41,910 nucleotides of DNA from Rhizobiaceae bacterium (GCA_028279875.1 JANQMU010000059.1:1-41910); one strand, 5' to 3'; counted from the first letter of the stretch, positions 7,922 to 16,208 are shown. The notes: a model not told the origin generated them from the sequence alone. Made by a program: numbers and translations.

Positions 7922-9354
7922 AGTCGGTTGAACTGGACTACGGAATATCGAAGATGCCCGTCGAATTGCCGGACACCTCGGTTGTCGTGCGCTATGGCGA
8001 AACCTACCGGGATCCGCCGAAGATCGACCCGGTGGCCGCAACCCGGGCGGCACTCGATGCGCCGCTTGACATGCCGCCGCTCAAGGACCTGGCGGGCCCC
8101 GGCAAAACAGCGGCGATCGTGTTTCCCGACCGGGTGAAGGGCGGCGCCCATCGCCTGGCGCATCGCCGTGTCTGCATTCCCATGATCGTCGAGGATCTGC
8201 TGAAGGGCGGCTGCCGGCTCGAAGACATCATCCTGATCTGCGCGCAGGGCCTTCACCGCCGCAACACCTATGAGGAATGGCTGTGGTATCTTGGACCCGA
8301 GATTGTCGACCGCTTCTGGCCCGACCGAATCGTCAATCATGACGCCGAAGGGCCGGACCTGCTTGATCTTGGCCTCGACGACATGGGAAATTCCGTCCAG
8401 ACCAACAGGCTTGCCGCCGAGGCCGACATCACGGTGCTGGTCGGCCATTGCGCCGCCAATCCCTATGGCGGATATTCCGGCGGCTACAAGATGCTGGTGA
8501 CCGGGCTCGCAGGCCGCCGGTCGATCGCCAGCCATCACACACCCAAGACAATGTTACGGAAGGACTGGCTGGGCGGCGGCGCCGGATCGCATATGCGCAA
8601 TCAGTTCCAGTCGATCGGAGAAGCGATCGAGGAACGCACGGCAACGACCTTCTTCACGATCGACGCGGTGCTGGGACAAAAGGGAGATGTGCTCGACGTC
8701 AGGGCCGGCAAAACGGCGGCGGTCGAAAAGGCCACATGGCCGCTTGCCGGCACGCGTTCGAATGTCGTGCTCGACGAACTCGGCGAACCCGCCGACATCC
8801 TGCTGGTCGGCATGCCGCGCGACTTTCACTATGGCCCCGGCATGGGCACGAACCCGATCCTGATGTCGCTTGGCATCGGCGTGCAGTATTCACGCTGCCA
8901 CAAGGCGCTGCGCCCGGGCGCGGTGATCATTGCTGTCTCCCAGTGTGACGGCTGGTTCAATCCGGGCTGGTTTCCGTCCTACGAGGAAACCTATCTCGCC
9001 CTGCAGAATTACGACACGCCGCAGGCATTTCTTGCGTCCGACGATGCGCACCGGATCTCGACGGATAACGAATACTGTTTCAGCTATTCCAACCGCTACA
9101 CCTATCACCCGTTTCATGCCATGTCGATGACATCCGGCGGCAGCGTGCCGCTCAAATGGTGCTCTCAAATCTACATGGTCGGCGCCCAGAAGCCCGGATA
9201 TGCCCGGGGCATGGGTTACCGCACCTTGCCGACCGTCGCCGACGCGTTGAAGGACGCCGAACGGCATGTCGGGAAGAATCCCCGCATATTGTGCACGCCG
9301 GAATGCTATTCAGGCGGCATGGCGGTCAATCTGGCCGCCCACAACGTCTCCTGA
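7918..9354 (+). CDS. larA: LarA-family nickel-pincer-dependent racemase/epimerase
   Basis: 478 residues, belonging to the superfamily of nickel-pincer-nucleotide (NPN) 2-hydroxyacid racemases and epimerases typified by lactate racemase LarA. Matching the Lactobacillus plantarum enzyme by eye: PDR at 70-72 is the early substrate/cofactor loop; His113 (GLHR) corresponds to catalytic His108; Lys191 (YSGGYK) to the lysine that binds the pincer; and His207 (SHHTPK), 16 residues later as in LarA, to nickel ligand His200. The residue expected to be the second catalytic His174 is Asn181 (NPYGGYSGGYK). With that change and the operon context, a sugar-acid or other hydroxy-acid epimerase is more likely than lactate racemase. 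It overlaps the upstream dehydrogenase by 4 nt. The three cofactor genes follow. The symbol refers to the family, not to a proven lactate racemase. Confidence 0.88.
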   Translation: MKSVELDYGISKMPVELPDTSVVVRYGETYRDPPKIDPVAATRAALDAPLDMPPLKDLAGPGKTAAIVFPDRVKGGAHRLAHRRVCIPMIVEDLLKGGCRLEDIILICAQGLHRRNTYEEWLWYLGPEIVDRFWPDRIVNHDAEGPDLLDLGLDDMGNSVQTNRLAAEADITVLVGHCAANPYGGYSGGYKMLVTGLAGRRSIASHHTPKTMLRKDWLGGGAGSHMRNQFQSIGEAIEERTATTFFTIDAVLGQKGDVLDVRAGKTAAVEKATWPLAGTRSNVVLDELGEPADILLVGMPRDFHYGPGMGTNPILMSLGIGVQYSRCHKALRPGAVIIAVSQCDGWFNPGWFPSYEETYLALQNYDTPQAFLASDDAHRISTDNEYCFSYSNRYTYHPFHAMSMTSGGSVPLKWCSQIYMVGAQKPGYARGMGYRTLPTVADALKDAERHVGKNPRILCTPECYSGGMAVNLAAHNVS

Positions 9355-9397
9355 ACGCCGCGGTGGCGATCGGGAAGAACAGAAAGCGCAGGAGCCC

Positions 9398-10651
9398 ATG
9401 AGCGCCTCCGGAAAAACCGCCGAGATCGTCCCAGCTGCTCACATCCACCTCGACGTGCTTGGCGGGATCGCCGGTGACATGTTCATTGCCGCGATGCTCG
9501 ACGCACGGCCGGACCTTGCAGGCGGCACGATCGCAGCCATGCGCGTCGCAGGCCTGCCCGAAGACTGGACGGTGAGGCCGGAGCCCGTCAGGGATGGCGG
9601 CCTCGTGGGATCCAGAATGACGATTGGTCCGCCCGGTACCGGCGAGGCGGCAAACGAAGACGACAGGCATGGCCGGCATTATCATTATGACCAACTGACC
9701 GCCTCGCTGGAAAAGGCGCCGCTTGCGGCACCGGTTCGCGCCCGGGCATTGGAGATTCTGCACCTGATCGCTGAGGCCGAGTCACAGGTCCACGGCGTCG
9801 CGATCGACCGGGTTGCCCTCCATGAGGTCGGCGCGATGGATTCCATCGCCGACGTCGTCGGCGCCGCCCATCTGATCGAAACCCTGTCTCCTGTCAGCTG
9901 GTCGATCAGCCCGCTGCCGGTCGGCGGCGGCTTCATCCAAACCGCCCATGGTCGCCTGCCGGTCCCCGCACCGGCCACGCAATTGCTGCTCCAGGGCTTT
10001 CCGTTCATCGATGATGGCGTTCACGGGGAACGGATCACGCCGACCGGCGCGGCCATTCTGCGCCATCTGAACCCGACGCTCCAATGGCCCGCCGGCGCAT
10101 TTGAAGCCGCCGGAACCGGGCACGGCTTCGGAACCCGCAAACTGCCCGGACTGGCGAACATGCTGCGCGCCCGCTGTTACCGGCGCTGCGGCGACAGTGC
10201 GGCGAACACGAAGGTGGCGGTGTTCGAATTTGTGGTCGACGACCAGACACCGGAGGACCTGGCGGCCGGCATCGACGCGTTGCGCAGACAGAAGGGAATA
10301 TTGGAGGTCCTGCAAATTCCCGCCGCCTGCAAGAAGGGCCGCATGGGCCATGTCCTTCAGGTTCTTGCATCACCGGAACATGAGGAACAGGTAGCTGAGG
10401 CCTGTTTCCGGGAGACCACCACCATCGGACTACGCCACCGGCTGGAAGACAGGGTCGTTCTGCCGCGCATTGAACGGGTCGGTCCGGACGGGATCGCCGT
10501 CAAGACCGTAAAACGCCCCCATGGCGCGCTGACCGCCAAGGCGGCTATGGAAGACATCGAAACGCACGCCGAGGGATATGATGACCGTCAGCGATTGCGA
10601 CGCCGGACCGAAGCCGCGGCCCTGAAGGAGAACCATGATGAAGGACGCTGA
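9398..10651 (+). CDS. larC: LarC, nickel insertion protein for NPN cofactor
   Basis: 417-residue cyclometallase-type protein that inserts nickel into the pincer nucleotide in a CTP-dependent step (known for LarC). The N-terminal signature HLDVLGGIAGDMFIAAMLD is at residues 17-35. A His-rich metal-binding patch (HGRHYHY) is at 91-97, followed by HEVGAMDSIADVVGA and TPTGAAILRHL. The start is the ATG at 9398 with an AGGAG site 4 nt upstream; the frame opening at 9266 overlaps larA and is not needed. LarC is one continuous reading frame here, unlike L. plantarum, where larC1 and larC2 are joined by a frameshift. It overlaps larE by 17 nt. Confidence 0.93.
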   Translation: MSASGKTAEIVPAAHIHLDVLGGIAGDMFIAAMLDARPDLAGGTIAAMRVAGLPEDWTVRPEPVRDGGLVGSRMTIGPPGTGEAANEDDRHGRHYHYDQLTASLEKAPLAAPVRARALEILHLIAEAESQVHGVAIDRVALHEVGAMDSIADVVGAAHLIETLSPVSWSISPLPVGGGFIQTAHGRLPVPAPATQLLLQGFPFIDDGVHGERITPTGAAILRHLNPTLQWPAGAFEAAGTGHGFGTRKLPGLANMLRARCYRRCGDSAANTKVAVFEFVVDDQTPEDLAAGIDALRRQKGILEVLQIPAACKKGRMGHVLQVLASPEHEEQVAEACFRETTTIGLRHRLEDRVVLPRIERVGPDGIAVKTVKRPHGALTAKAAMEDIETHAEGYDDRQRLRRRTEAAALKENHDEGR

Positions 10652-11438
10652 CATGGCGGCCGCCCTGCAGGATGTGCTGGCCTCCACCGGCCCCGTGGCG
10701 GTTGCCGTCAGCGGCGGCGTCGACAGCCTGACCCTTGCCGAGGCAGCGCATCGTGTTTTCGGCGACGTGTTTCAGGCTTTCCATGCCGTATCGCCAGCCG
10801 TGCCGCCGTATGCCACGCAACGGGTGAAGCAACTGGCGGATCTGAACGACTGGCCGCTGCACATCATCGACGCCGGCGAATTCGGCGACGCGAATTATCT
10901 GGCCAATCCGGTGAACCGGTGTTTTTACTGCAAGTTCAACCTCTACCGCGCCATCGCCGGATCGACCGAGCTGCAGATCGTCTCAGGAACCAACACCGAT
11001 GATCTGAGCGATTTCCGGCCCGGCCTCAAGGCCGCCGATGAACATCGCGTCCGCCATCCCTATGTCGAGGCCGGGATCGACAAGGACGGCGTCCGGCGCC
11101 TGGCGCGCTATTTCGGGCTTGCGACGATAGCCGAACTGCCTGCGGCACCCTGCCTGTCGAGCCGTCTGCAGACCGGCGTGGCTGTCACGGCCGAGCGCCT
11201 GCGCTTCATCGACGAGGTCGAGCAGACCACCCGGAAGGTGCTGTCCCCCGGCACCGTGCGATGCAGGGTTCTTTCCGGACGTGTCGAAATCCAGCTCGAT
11301 GCCGCCAGCCTTGAAAGACTGGAAAACGCCGCGGGCCTGAAGCAACGCATCATTGAATTTGCATCCGGGCTGCACGCCCTGCCGGTCGCTTTCGCGCCTT
11401 ATCGCCAAGGCAGTTCCGTGGTGCACCGCAATGGCTGA
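10635..11438 (+). CDS. larE: LarE, ATP-dependent sulfur transferase for NPN cofactor
   Basis: 267-residue PP-loop enzyme that adenylates the carboxylates of the LarB product and supplies the two pincer sulfurs. The pyrophosphatase loop SGGVDS is at residues 26-31. Cys173 (APCLSSR) corresponds to the sulfur-donating Cys176 of the L. plantarum enzyme. Cys96 and Cys99 (NRCFYCK) add a CxxC pair. Three such cysteines fit the LarE subtype that binds a [4Fe-4S] cluster instead of sacrificing its own cysteine; this subtype call is inference. The start has an AAGGAG site, and ATGs at 10635 and 10638 are both possible. It overlaps the end of larC and the start of larB. Confidence 0.93.
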   Translation: MMKDADMAAALQDVLASTGPVAVAVSGGVDSLTLAEAAHRVFGDVFQAFHAVSPAVPPYATQRVKQLADLNDWPLHIIDAGEFGDANYLANPVNRCFYCKFNLYRAIAGSTELQIVSGTNTDDLSDFRPGLKAADEHRVRHPYVEAGIDKDGVRRLARYFGLATIAELPAAPCLSSRLQTGVAVTAERLRFIDEVEQTTRKVLSPGTVRCRVLSGRVEIQLDAASLERLENAAGLKQRIIEFASGLHALPVAFAPYRQGSSVVHRNG

Positions 11439-12087
11439 CCGCGATGTGAAGTTCGACGTCGACCGGATCGATCGCATCGGCATCCCGGAAGCCATTTTGT
11501 GCGAGGGAAAATCGCCCGAGCAGATCATCGCCGGGATCGATCAGGCATTGCGGGCTGCCAGTTCCGTTCTGTTGACGCGCCTTGATCCCGATCTTGCCGA
11601 CGCTCTGTCACCGGTGGGGCTGGATTATGACGCACAGTCGCGAACCGCCATTGCCGGGACTTGGAACCCACCGTCGGACGACCCCGTCGTTGCCGTGGTC
11701 GCCGCAGGCACATCGGATCTGCCGGTGGCGCGCGAGGCGGCGCGAACCCTCGCCTTTGGCGGTGTTGCTTCGCGCGAATATCCCGATGTCGGCGTCGCCG
11801 GCCTGTGGCGACTGCTGGAGATCAGGGATGAGCTTTGCACCTACCCGGTGATCATCGCCGCCGCCGGCATGGAAGGCGCGCTTTTTTCGGTTCTCGGCGG
11901 ACTCGTTCCCGGATCGATCGTTGCCCTGCCGACCTCGCGCGGATATGGAGTGTGCCGCAACGGCGAAGCGGCCCTCCATTCGGCACTGGCATCCTGTGCA
12001 CAGGGCATCGTTGCGGTGAATATCGATAACGGTTTTGGCGCCGCGTGCGCCGTCAGGAGGATCCTGAACGGGAAAAACAGCCGATAA
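11431..12087 (+). CDS. larB: LarB, pyridinium-3,5-dicarboxylate mononucleotide synthase
   Basis: 218-residue PurE-like enzyme that carboxylates and hydrolyses nicotinic acid adenine dinucleotide, the first step of NPN cofactor synthesis. Visible family features are AAGTSDLPVAREAA (91-104), the AAGMEGALFSVLGGLV core (144-159), ALPTSRGYG (165-173) and SCAQGIVAVNIDNGFGAA (188-205). In that last stretch Cys189 matches the LarB cysteine that attacks the pyridine ring. The ATG at 11431 overlaps the larE stop by 8 nt; the longer frame from 11353 lies entirely inside larE. It is the last gene of the operon, completing larA-larC-larE-larB. No dedicated nickel transporter is visible. Confidence 0.93.
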   Translation: MADRDVKFDVDRIDRIGIPEAILCEGKSPEQIIAGIDQALRAASSVLLTRLDPDLADALSPVGLDYDAQSRTAIAGTWNPPSDDPVVAVVAAGTSDLPVAREAARTLAFGGVASREYPDVGVAGLWRLLEIRDELCTYPVIIAAAGMEGALFSVLGGLVPGSIVALPTSRGYGVCRNGEAALHSALASCAQGIVAVNIDNGFGAACAVRRILNGKNSR

Positions 12088-12171
12088 GATCTGCAGCCGG
12101 GCACCGGCCTGCCCGATCGACCGCGCACCTCGGCAATTGCAAATCGGCAGCAAATCCTGTTTTTACACGCC

Positions 12172-13233
12172 ATGGGACCCGACACGAAAAAAGGCGTCAT
12201 TCAGAGAAAGAGATCCAGCGGGCGGGCGCAGATCCGCGATGTCGCCCGGGTTGCGGGTGTCTCGGCGATTACCATCTCGCGTTATCTCAACGAACCCGGC
12301 AAGGTCGCCGAGGAAACCCGCAAGAAGATCACCGCCGCCATCGACGAGATCGGATACATTCCGAACCTGGTGGCCAAGGGCCTGTCGTCGAACCGCACCA
12401 ATGTCGTCGCCGCCATCATTCCGACCATCACCAATTCGATATTCGCCGACCACATCTCCGGTCTCTCCGATGTCCTCGAGGACAATGGCTACCGCCTGCT
12501 GATTTCCGAGAGCGGCTATTCGCTGGAGCGGGAGACCGAACTGATCGAGACCATGCTGGCGCACCGGCCGGCCGGTCTGGTCGTCACCGGCCAGTTGCGC
12601 ACCGAACGCGGCGCCCGGCTTCTGCGCTCAGCCAACATTCCGATTGTCGAGTCCTGGGAGATCGGCGCCGAACCGATCGACATGGCCGTCGGGTTTTCCA
12701 ATTTCGATGCCTGTTTTCAGATGGTCAGCGGCCTTATCGGCGTCGGCTATCGCAAGATCGGCCTGGTTTCGGCACCGGTCGCCGCCAACGACCGCACCAC
12801 ACGGCGTCGCCAGGGATACTACGCCGCGATGGAGGCCGCCGATCTCGAGGTCCATCCGGGCTGGGTCCGGGACGCCAAATTCGCCTTTCGCGAGGGCGCC
12901 CGAGCCATGGGCGAACTTGCCGAACAGCACCCGGAACTCGAAGCCATCTTCTTTGCCAGCGATGTCCTGTCGATCGGCGGGGTGATGGAATGCGGTCGAA
13001 GGGGCATTCGCTTTCCCGAAGACATCGGAATATGCGGTTTTGACGACCTCGAACTCACATCGATGACCAACCCGCCGCTGACAACGGTTCGCGTTCCCCG
13101 CTATGATATCGGCCGCAGTGCCGCCACCATGATCCTGGCGCGGCTCGCCGGAGAAAACCAGGCGGAGCGGGTGACCGATCTCGGCTTCAAGATCCTGTGG
13201 CGCGGCAGCACCCCTCGCCCCCGCTGCTCCTGA
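12172..13233 (+). CDS. LacI-family transcriptional regulator, GntR(gluconate)-like
   Basis: 353-residue regulator. The N-terminal helix-turn-helix (residues 20-41, IRDVARVAGVSAITISRYLN) and hinge helix up to about residue 75 are typical of the LacI family, followed by a periplasmic-binding-protein-like ligand domain ending in GICGFDDLELTSMTNPPLTTV. The recognition segment VSAITISRYLNEPGKV resembles gluconate-repressor-type members more than LacI or PurR, which agrees with the ACCGGT-centred palindromes in this window. It follows larB by 84 bp in the same direction and may be co-transcribed. Likely inducer: the imported hydroxy/sugar acid or a metabolite of it. Predicted targets are dctQMP-SDR, the Lar operon, the SDR at 13432 and the split transketolase. 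Confidence 0.92.
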   Translation: MGPDTKKGVIQRKRSSGRAQIRDVARVAGVSAITISRYLNEPGKVAEETRKKITAAIDEIGYIPNLVAKGLSSNRTNVVAAIIPTITNSIFADHISGLSDVLEDNGYRLLISESGYSLERETELIETMLAHRPAGLVVTGQLRTERGARLLRSANIPIVESWEIGAEPIDMAVGFSNFDACFQMVSGLIGVGYRKIGLVSAPVAANDRTTRRRQGYYAAMEAADLEVHPGWVRDAKFAFREGARAMGELAEQHPELEAIFFASDVLSIGGVMECGRRGIRFPEDIGICGFDDLELTSMTNPPLTTVRVPRYDIGRSAATMILARLAGENQAERVTDLGFKILWRGSTPRPRCS

Positions 13234-13336
13234 CATTGGGAACGGGATCCGTTCCGCATCCCGCCAAAAGGCCACCACCAAAACACCAGTTGCAGCAAAT
13301 CCACAAAATCGGCTAAGTGTTTGTTGACAAAGAGAA

Positions 13337-13350
13337 TGAAACCGGTAACA
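13337..13350. promoter_or_regulatory. LacI-family operator candidate 3
   Basis: TGAAACCGGTAACA lies 81 bp before the SDR start codon at 13432, in the 198-bp gap after the LacI gene. It matches the site at 6972 in 13 of 14 positions. A TTGACA-like element (ttgttgaca at 13321-13329) just upstream could be the -35 region of the SDR promoter, which would place the operator over the promoter. Confidence 0.65.
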
Positions 13351-13431
13351 TAATCCTTCATATCTCGATATTCGTGACCCATTGCCCGTTGCCCCGTCAA
13401 CGGATGAAACAGCCAGTGTGAAGGTCCGATC

Positions 13432-14202
13432 ATGGAAAACTATTCTCCGTCCATCGTGGTCACCGGCGGTGCGAGCGGTATCGGCGCGTCGATCTGCCGC
13501 CTTGTCGTCGAACGCGGCGGGCATGTTGGAATCATCGATCTGAATGTCGATCTGGGAACCGCACTGGCCGAGGAACTCGGCGAACGCGCCTGCTTCGCAA
13601 AGGCCGATATCTGCGACGAGGCGCAACTCACGGCTGCCTATGGAGTGCTGAAGGAAAGCCTGCCGGCGATCACCGGTCTGGTGACCTGCGCGGGTGTCTC
13701 GCCGACCCGGCTGCCGATCGAGGACTATCCGCTGGAGGAGTTTCGGCGGCTCGTCGACAATCATGCCTCCGGCACGTTTTTGACGTGCAAGGTCATCGGC
13801 GCCGATATGGCATCGGGGGCGGGAGGTGCGATCGTGACCCTGAGCTCGGCTCTGTCCATTCGCCCCGGACCGATGCTCGGCTACGGGGCCGGCAAGGCCG
13901 CCGTTCTCAACCTGACCCAAGCCCTTGCCGTGCATTGGGGCAAGAAGGACCTGCGCGTCAACACGATCGTGCCCGGATGGGTCGATACACCGTTTATCCG
14001 CCGCCAGGAAGAGGCCGGCCGCGACCTCTCGCCGATCCGCGGCGTGACGCCCATGGGCCGGCTGGTCAAACCCGATGAGATCGCCGAGGTTGCCTGGTTC
14101 CTGCTGTCGCCGGCCTCCAGCGCCATGACCGGATCGGCGGTCGTCGCCGATTGCGGTGTCACGCTGGGCGGCGGCTGGCTGCCCTATGGCGACTTGCCCT
14201 GA
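13432..14202 (+). CDS. SDR family NAD-dependent oxidoreductase
   Basis: 256-residue classical short-chain dehydrogenase. TGGASGIG is at residues 11-18, Asp36 (IIDLN) points to NAD(H), and the catalytic set is Asn110, Ser138/139, Tyr151 and Lys155 (YGAGK). The NAG motif is altered to CAG (TCAG, 85-88). It is transcribed away from the LacI gene behind its own operator and is convergent with the transketolase genes. In context it is the second dehydrogenase of the hydroxy-acid pathway. The substrate is not identifiable from sequence. Confidence 0.91.
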   Translation: MENYSPSIVVTGGASGIGASICRLVVERGGHVGIIDLNVDLGTALAEELGERACFAKADICDEAQLTAAYGVLKESLPAITGLVTCAGVSPTRLPIEDYPLEEFRRLVDNHASGTFLTCKVIGADMASGAGGAIVTLSSALSIRPGPMLGYGAGKAAVLNLTQALAVHWGKKDLRVNTIVPGWVDTPFIRRQEEAGRDLSPIRGVTPMGRLVKPDEIAEVAWFLLSPASSAMTGSAVVADCGVTLGGGWLPYGDLP

Positions 14203-14213
14203 GACAACTCGCT

Positions 14214-15194
14214 CTATTCAGCACCGGTCAGCCGAAGCACGGCCTTTTTCAGGTGATGTGCGGAAAGGCCATATTTTTCAAATAAATAGGGCGTCGATCC
14301 GCCCTCGGCAAATGTGTCACGGATACCGATCCGCGCAAATTTCGCGGCGATGCCAGCTTCCATCAGGGTCTCGGCGACCGCCGACCCGAGCCCGCCGATA
14401 ATCGAATGGTTCTCCGCGGTCACGACATGGCCGGTGCGGCGCGCATGCTCGACGACGAAGGCCGTATCGAGCGGCTTGACCGTGTGGATATTGGCAACGG
14501 TCACGTCAACGCCCGCATCGGCGAGCATGTCGGCCGCCGCAAGCGCTTCCGCGATCATCTGGCCGCCGGCGAACAGAACTGCATCGGGGCCGTCACGCAG
14601 GATCTGCCCCTGTCCAAGCTCCAGCGGCATCGCCGGCTCGGCCGGATCGACCGGTGCATCCGGCCGGTAGACGCGCAGATAGACCGGGCCGTGATGGTCC
14701 GCTGCTGCCCTGATGGCCGCTTCATATTGCGCCGGACCAGCCGGCTCGACAATCGTCATGTTGGGAAGGGCGCGCATCAGCGCGATATCGTCGATGGCCT
14801 GATGGGAGACCCCGAGCAGGGTCGACAGGCCGGGCAGGAACCCGACCAGTTTGACATTGGTCTGCGGATAGGCGAGCTGCATGGCGACCTGGTCGAAGGG
14901 GCGGCGGGTCGCAAAAACACTGAATGTGTGGACGAAGGGAACATCGCCGCAGCGCGCCATGCCGGCCGCAACGCCGACCATATTGGCCTCCGCGATTCCG
15001 GCCATGAAGAAACGCTCGGGAAACCTGTCGCGAAACACATCGCACTCCGTTGCCGGCGAAAGGTCGCCACAGAGCACGACGATCTCCGGCCGCTCATCCG
15101 CCAGCGCGGCCAGCGCATCGCCGAAATAGCACGGAACCGGGACGCTGCTGCCGGCCTTCGACGTGAAATCGCCGAGATGGATCGCCTCGTTCAT
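14214..15194 (-). CDS. Transketolase, C-terminal subunit (split type)
   Basis: 326-residue pyrimidine-binding plus C-terminal half of a thiamine-diphosphate transketolase. Glu69 in GIAEANMVGVAAGMA corresponds to the glutamate that activates the ThDP aminopyrimidine. It is followed by HTFSVFATRRPFDQ (89-102) and GVSHQAIDDIALMRALPNMT (128-147). It overlaps the N-terminal subunit gene by 4 nt (ATGA), so the two are co-translated and form one enzyme. Split transketolases are known in specialised catabolic routes (for example apulose-4-phosphate and sulfoquinovose transketolase pathways), which suits this context. The donor is probably a ketose or keto acid produced by the dehydrogenases. Confidence 0.92.
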   Translation of the reverse strand: MNEAIHLGDFTSKAGSSVPVPCYFGDALAALADERPEIVVLCGDLSPATECDVFRDRFPERFFMAGIAEANMVGVAAGMARCGDVPFVHTFSVFATRRPFDQVAMQLAYPQTNVKLVGFLPGLSTLLGVSHQAIDDIALMRALPNMTIVEPAGPAQYEAAIRAAADHHGPVYLRVYRPDAPVDPAEPAMPLELGQGQILRDGPDAVLFAGGQMIAEALAAADMLADAGVDVTVANIHTVKPLDTAFVVEHARRTGHVVTAENHSIIGGLGSAVAETLMEAGIAAKFARIGIRDTFAEGGSTPYLFEKYGLSAHHLKKAVLRLTGAE

Positions 15195-16030
15195 GGCGCA
15201 GCCTCCAGAAGTTCCATCGCCCGGGCCGCCGTTTCGGCCGGAAACACCATATTGTGGCTCATCCGGCCTTCGAGAAATGGCACACCCTTCCCAACCGTGG
15301 TGTGCGCCAGCAGGACCGTCGGTCTCAGCCGGGTGTGGCGTGCCTGCTCCAGCGCCCCTGCGAGCGCATCGAAATCATGCCCGTCAACCTCATGGACCGC
15401 CCAGCCGAAGGCCCGCCATTTATCGCTGATCGGCTCCATCGCCAGAACCTTGTCCGTCTCGCCCTCCACCTGCAGACGGTTGACATCGACGATCAGGCAC
15501 AGATTGTCGAGCTGCCGGCTGGCGGCATACATCGCCGCTTCCCAGGTCTGGCCCTCCTGCAATTCCCCGTCGCCAAGGATCACATAGGTCCGAAAACCAT
15601 GGCCCTGGCGTTTCGCCGCATGTGCCATGCCGGCGGCGACCGAAAGCCCCTGCCCCAGCGATCCGCAGGTCGCCTCGACCAGTTGTCCAAGCCGCTCCGA
15701 AACGTTGATTTCCAGTTCCGATCCGTCGTTACAATAGGTCGTCAGGCGGGCCTTGTCGATCAGGCCGCGCTCGGCCAGCGTCGCATAGAACGCCGCCGAA
15801 TTATGCGCCGTTGACAGGAACAGGCGGTCGCGGCCGGGCCAGGAGGCATCGTTTTCATCGAGCCGCAATTCGGCAAAATAAAGGACGGTGAAAAGATCGG
15901 CGGCGCCCAGGCCCTGCTGGACATAGCCCTGCCCGTTTCGTCCAACCATTTCAACGATGCTCTTGCGGATTTCCAGGGCCGATGCTTCCAGCGACTCCCT
16001 GCTTGGACGGTTGTCTCGCCTGCCGGACAT
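15191..16030 (-). CDS. Transketolase, N-terminal (ThDP-binding) subunit (split type)
   Basis: 279-residue pyrophosphate-binding half of a split transketolase. The ThDP/Mg motif runs from GDGELQEGQTWEA (153-165) to Asn184. His76 lies in the STAHNSAAFYATLAERG segment, equivalent to the active-site SxGH of transketolases. It is the first gene of the two-gene minus-strand operon, with a perfect palindromic operator 40 bp upstream of the ATG (16071-16086). The reaction is two-carbon ketol transfer. No sugar kinase is encoded nearby, so whether the donor is phosphorylated is open. Confidence 0.92.
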   Translation of the reverse strand: MSGRRDNRPSRESLEASALEIRKSIVEMVGRNGQGYVQQGLGAADLFTVLYFAELRLDENDASWPGRDRLFLSTAHNSAAFYATLAERGLIDKARLTTYCNDGSELEINVSERLGQLVEATCGSLGQGLSVAAGMAHAAKRQGHGFRTYVILGDGELQEGQTWEAAMYAASRQLDNLCLIVDVNRLQVEGETDKVLAMEPISDKWRAFGWAVHEVDGHDFDALAGALEQARHTRLRPTVLLAHTTVGKGVPFLEGRMSHNMVFPAETAARAMELLEAAP

Positions 16031-16070
16031 GCGCGATCAGACCCTCGTTTTGTGAGAAAGGCGGTAGGTT

Positions 16071-16086
16071 ATGGTACCGGTACCAT
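16071..16086. promoter_or_regulatory. LacI-family operator candidate 4
   Basis: ATGGTACCGGTACCAT is a perfect 16-bp palindrome, 40 bp upstream of the split-transketolase operon (minus strand) and 122 bp upstream of the protease gene (plus strand). Its central 14 bases equal the site at 6655. It is the best single operator candidate in the window. Confidence 0.75.
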
Positions 16087-16208
16087 TGCGTCCGGCAACT
16101 GTCAATGTCGTGGCTCCGGACACCATGGTTCGAAACGGGTTTTCGCCTCGCCGTCCATTTGCTGTAAGCTGCCCGCAACGCAATTCCGAATCCGCCGACA
16201 GGGACCGA

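Noticed and set aside
7918..9354. Lactate racemase as the specific function of LarA
   Set aside because: A second catalytic His appears replaced by Asn, and the operon has no lactate dehydrogenase or lactate permease. Only the superfamily is supported.
16071..16208. N-terminal extension of the FHA-protease (start at 16071)
   Set aside because: The ATG would be part of the operator palindrome, and the 46 extra residues show no domain. The ATG at 16209 is preferred.
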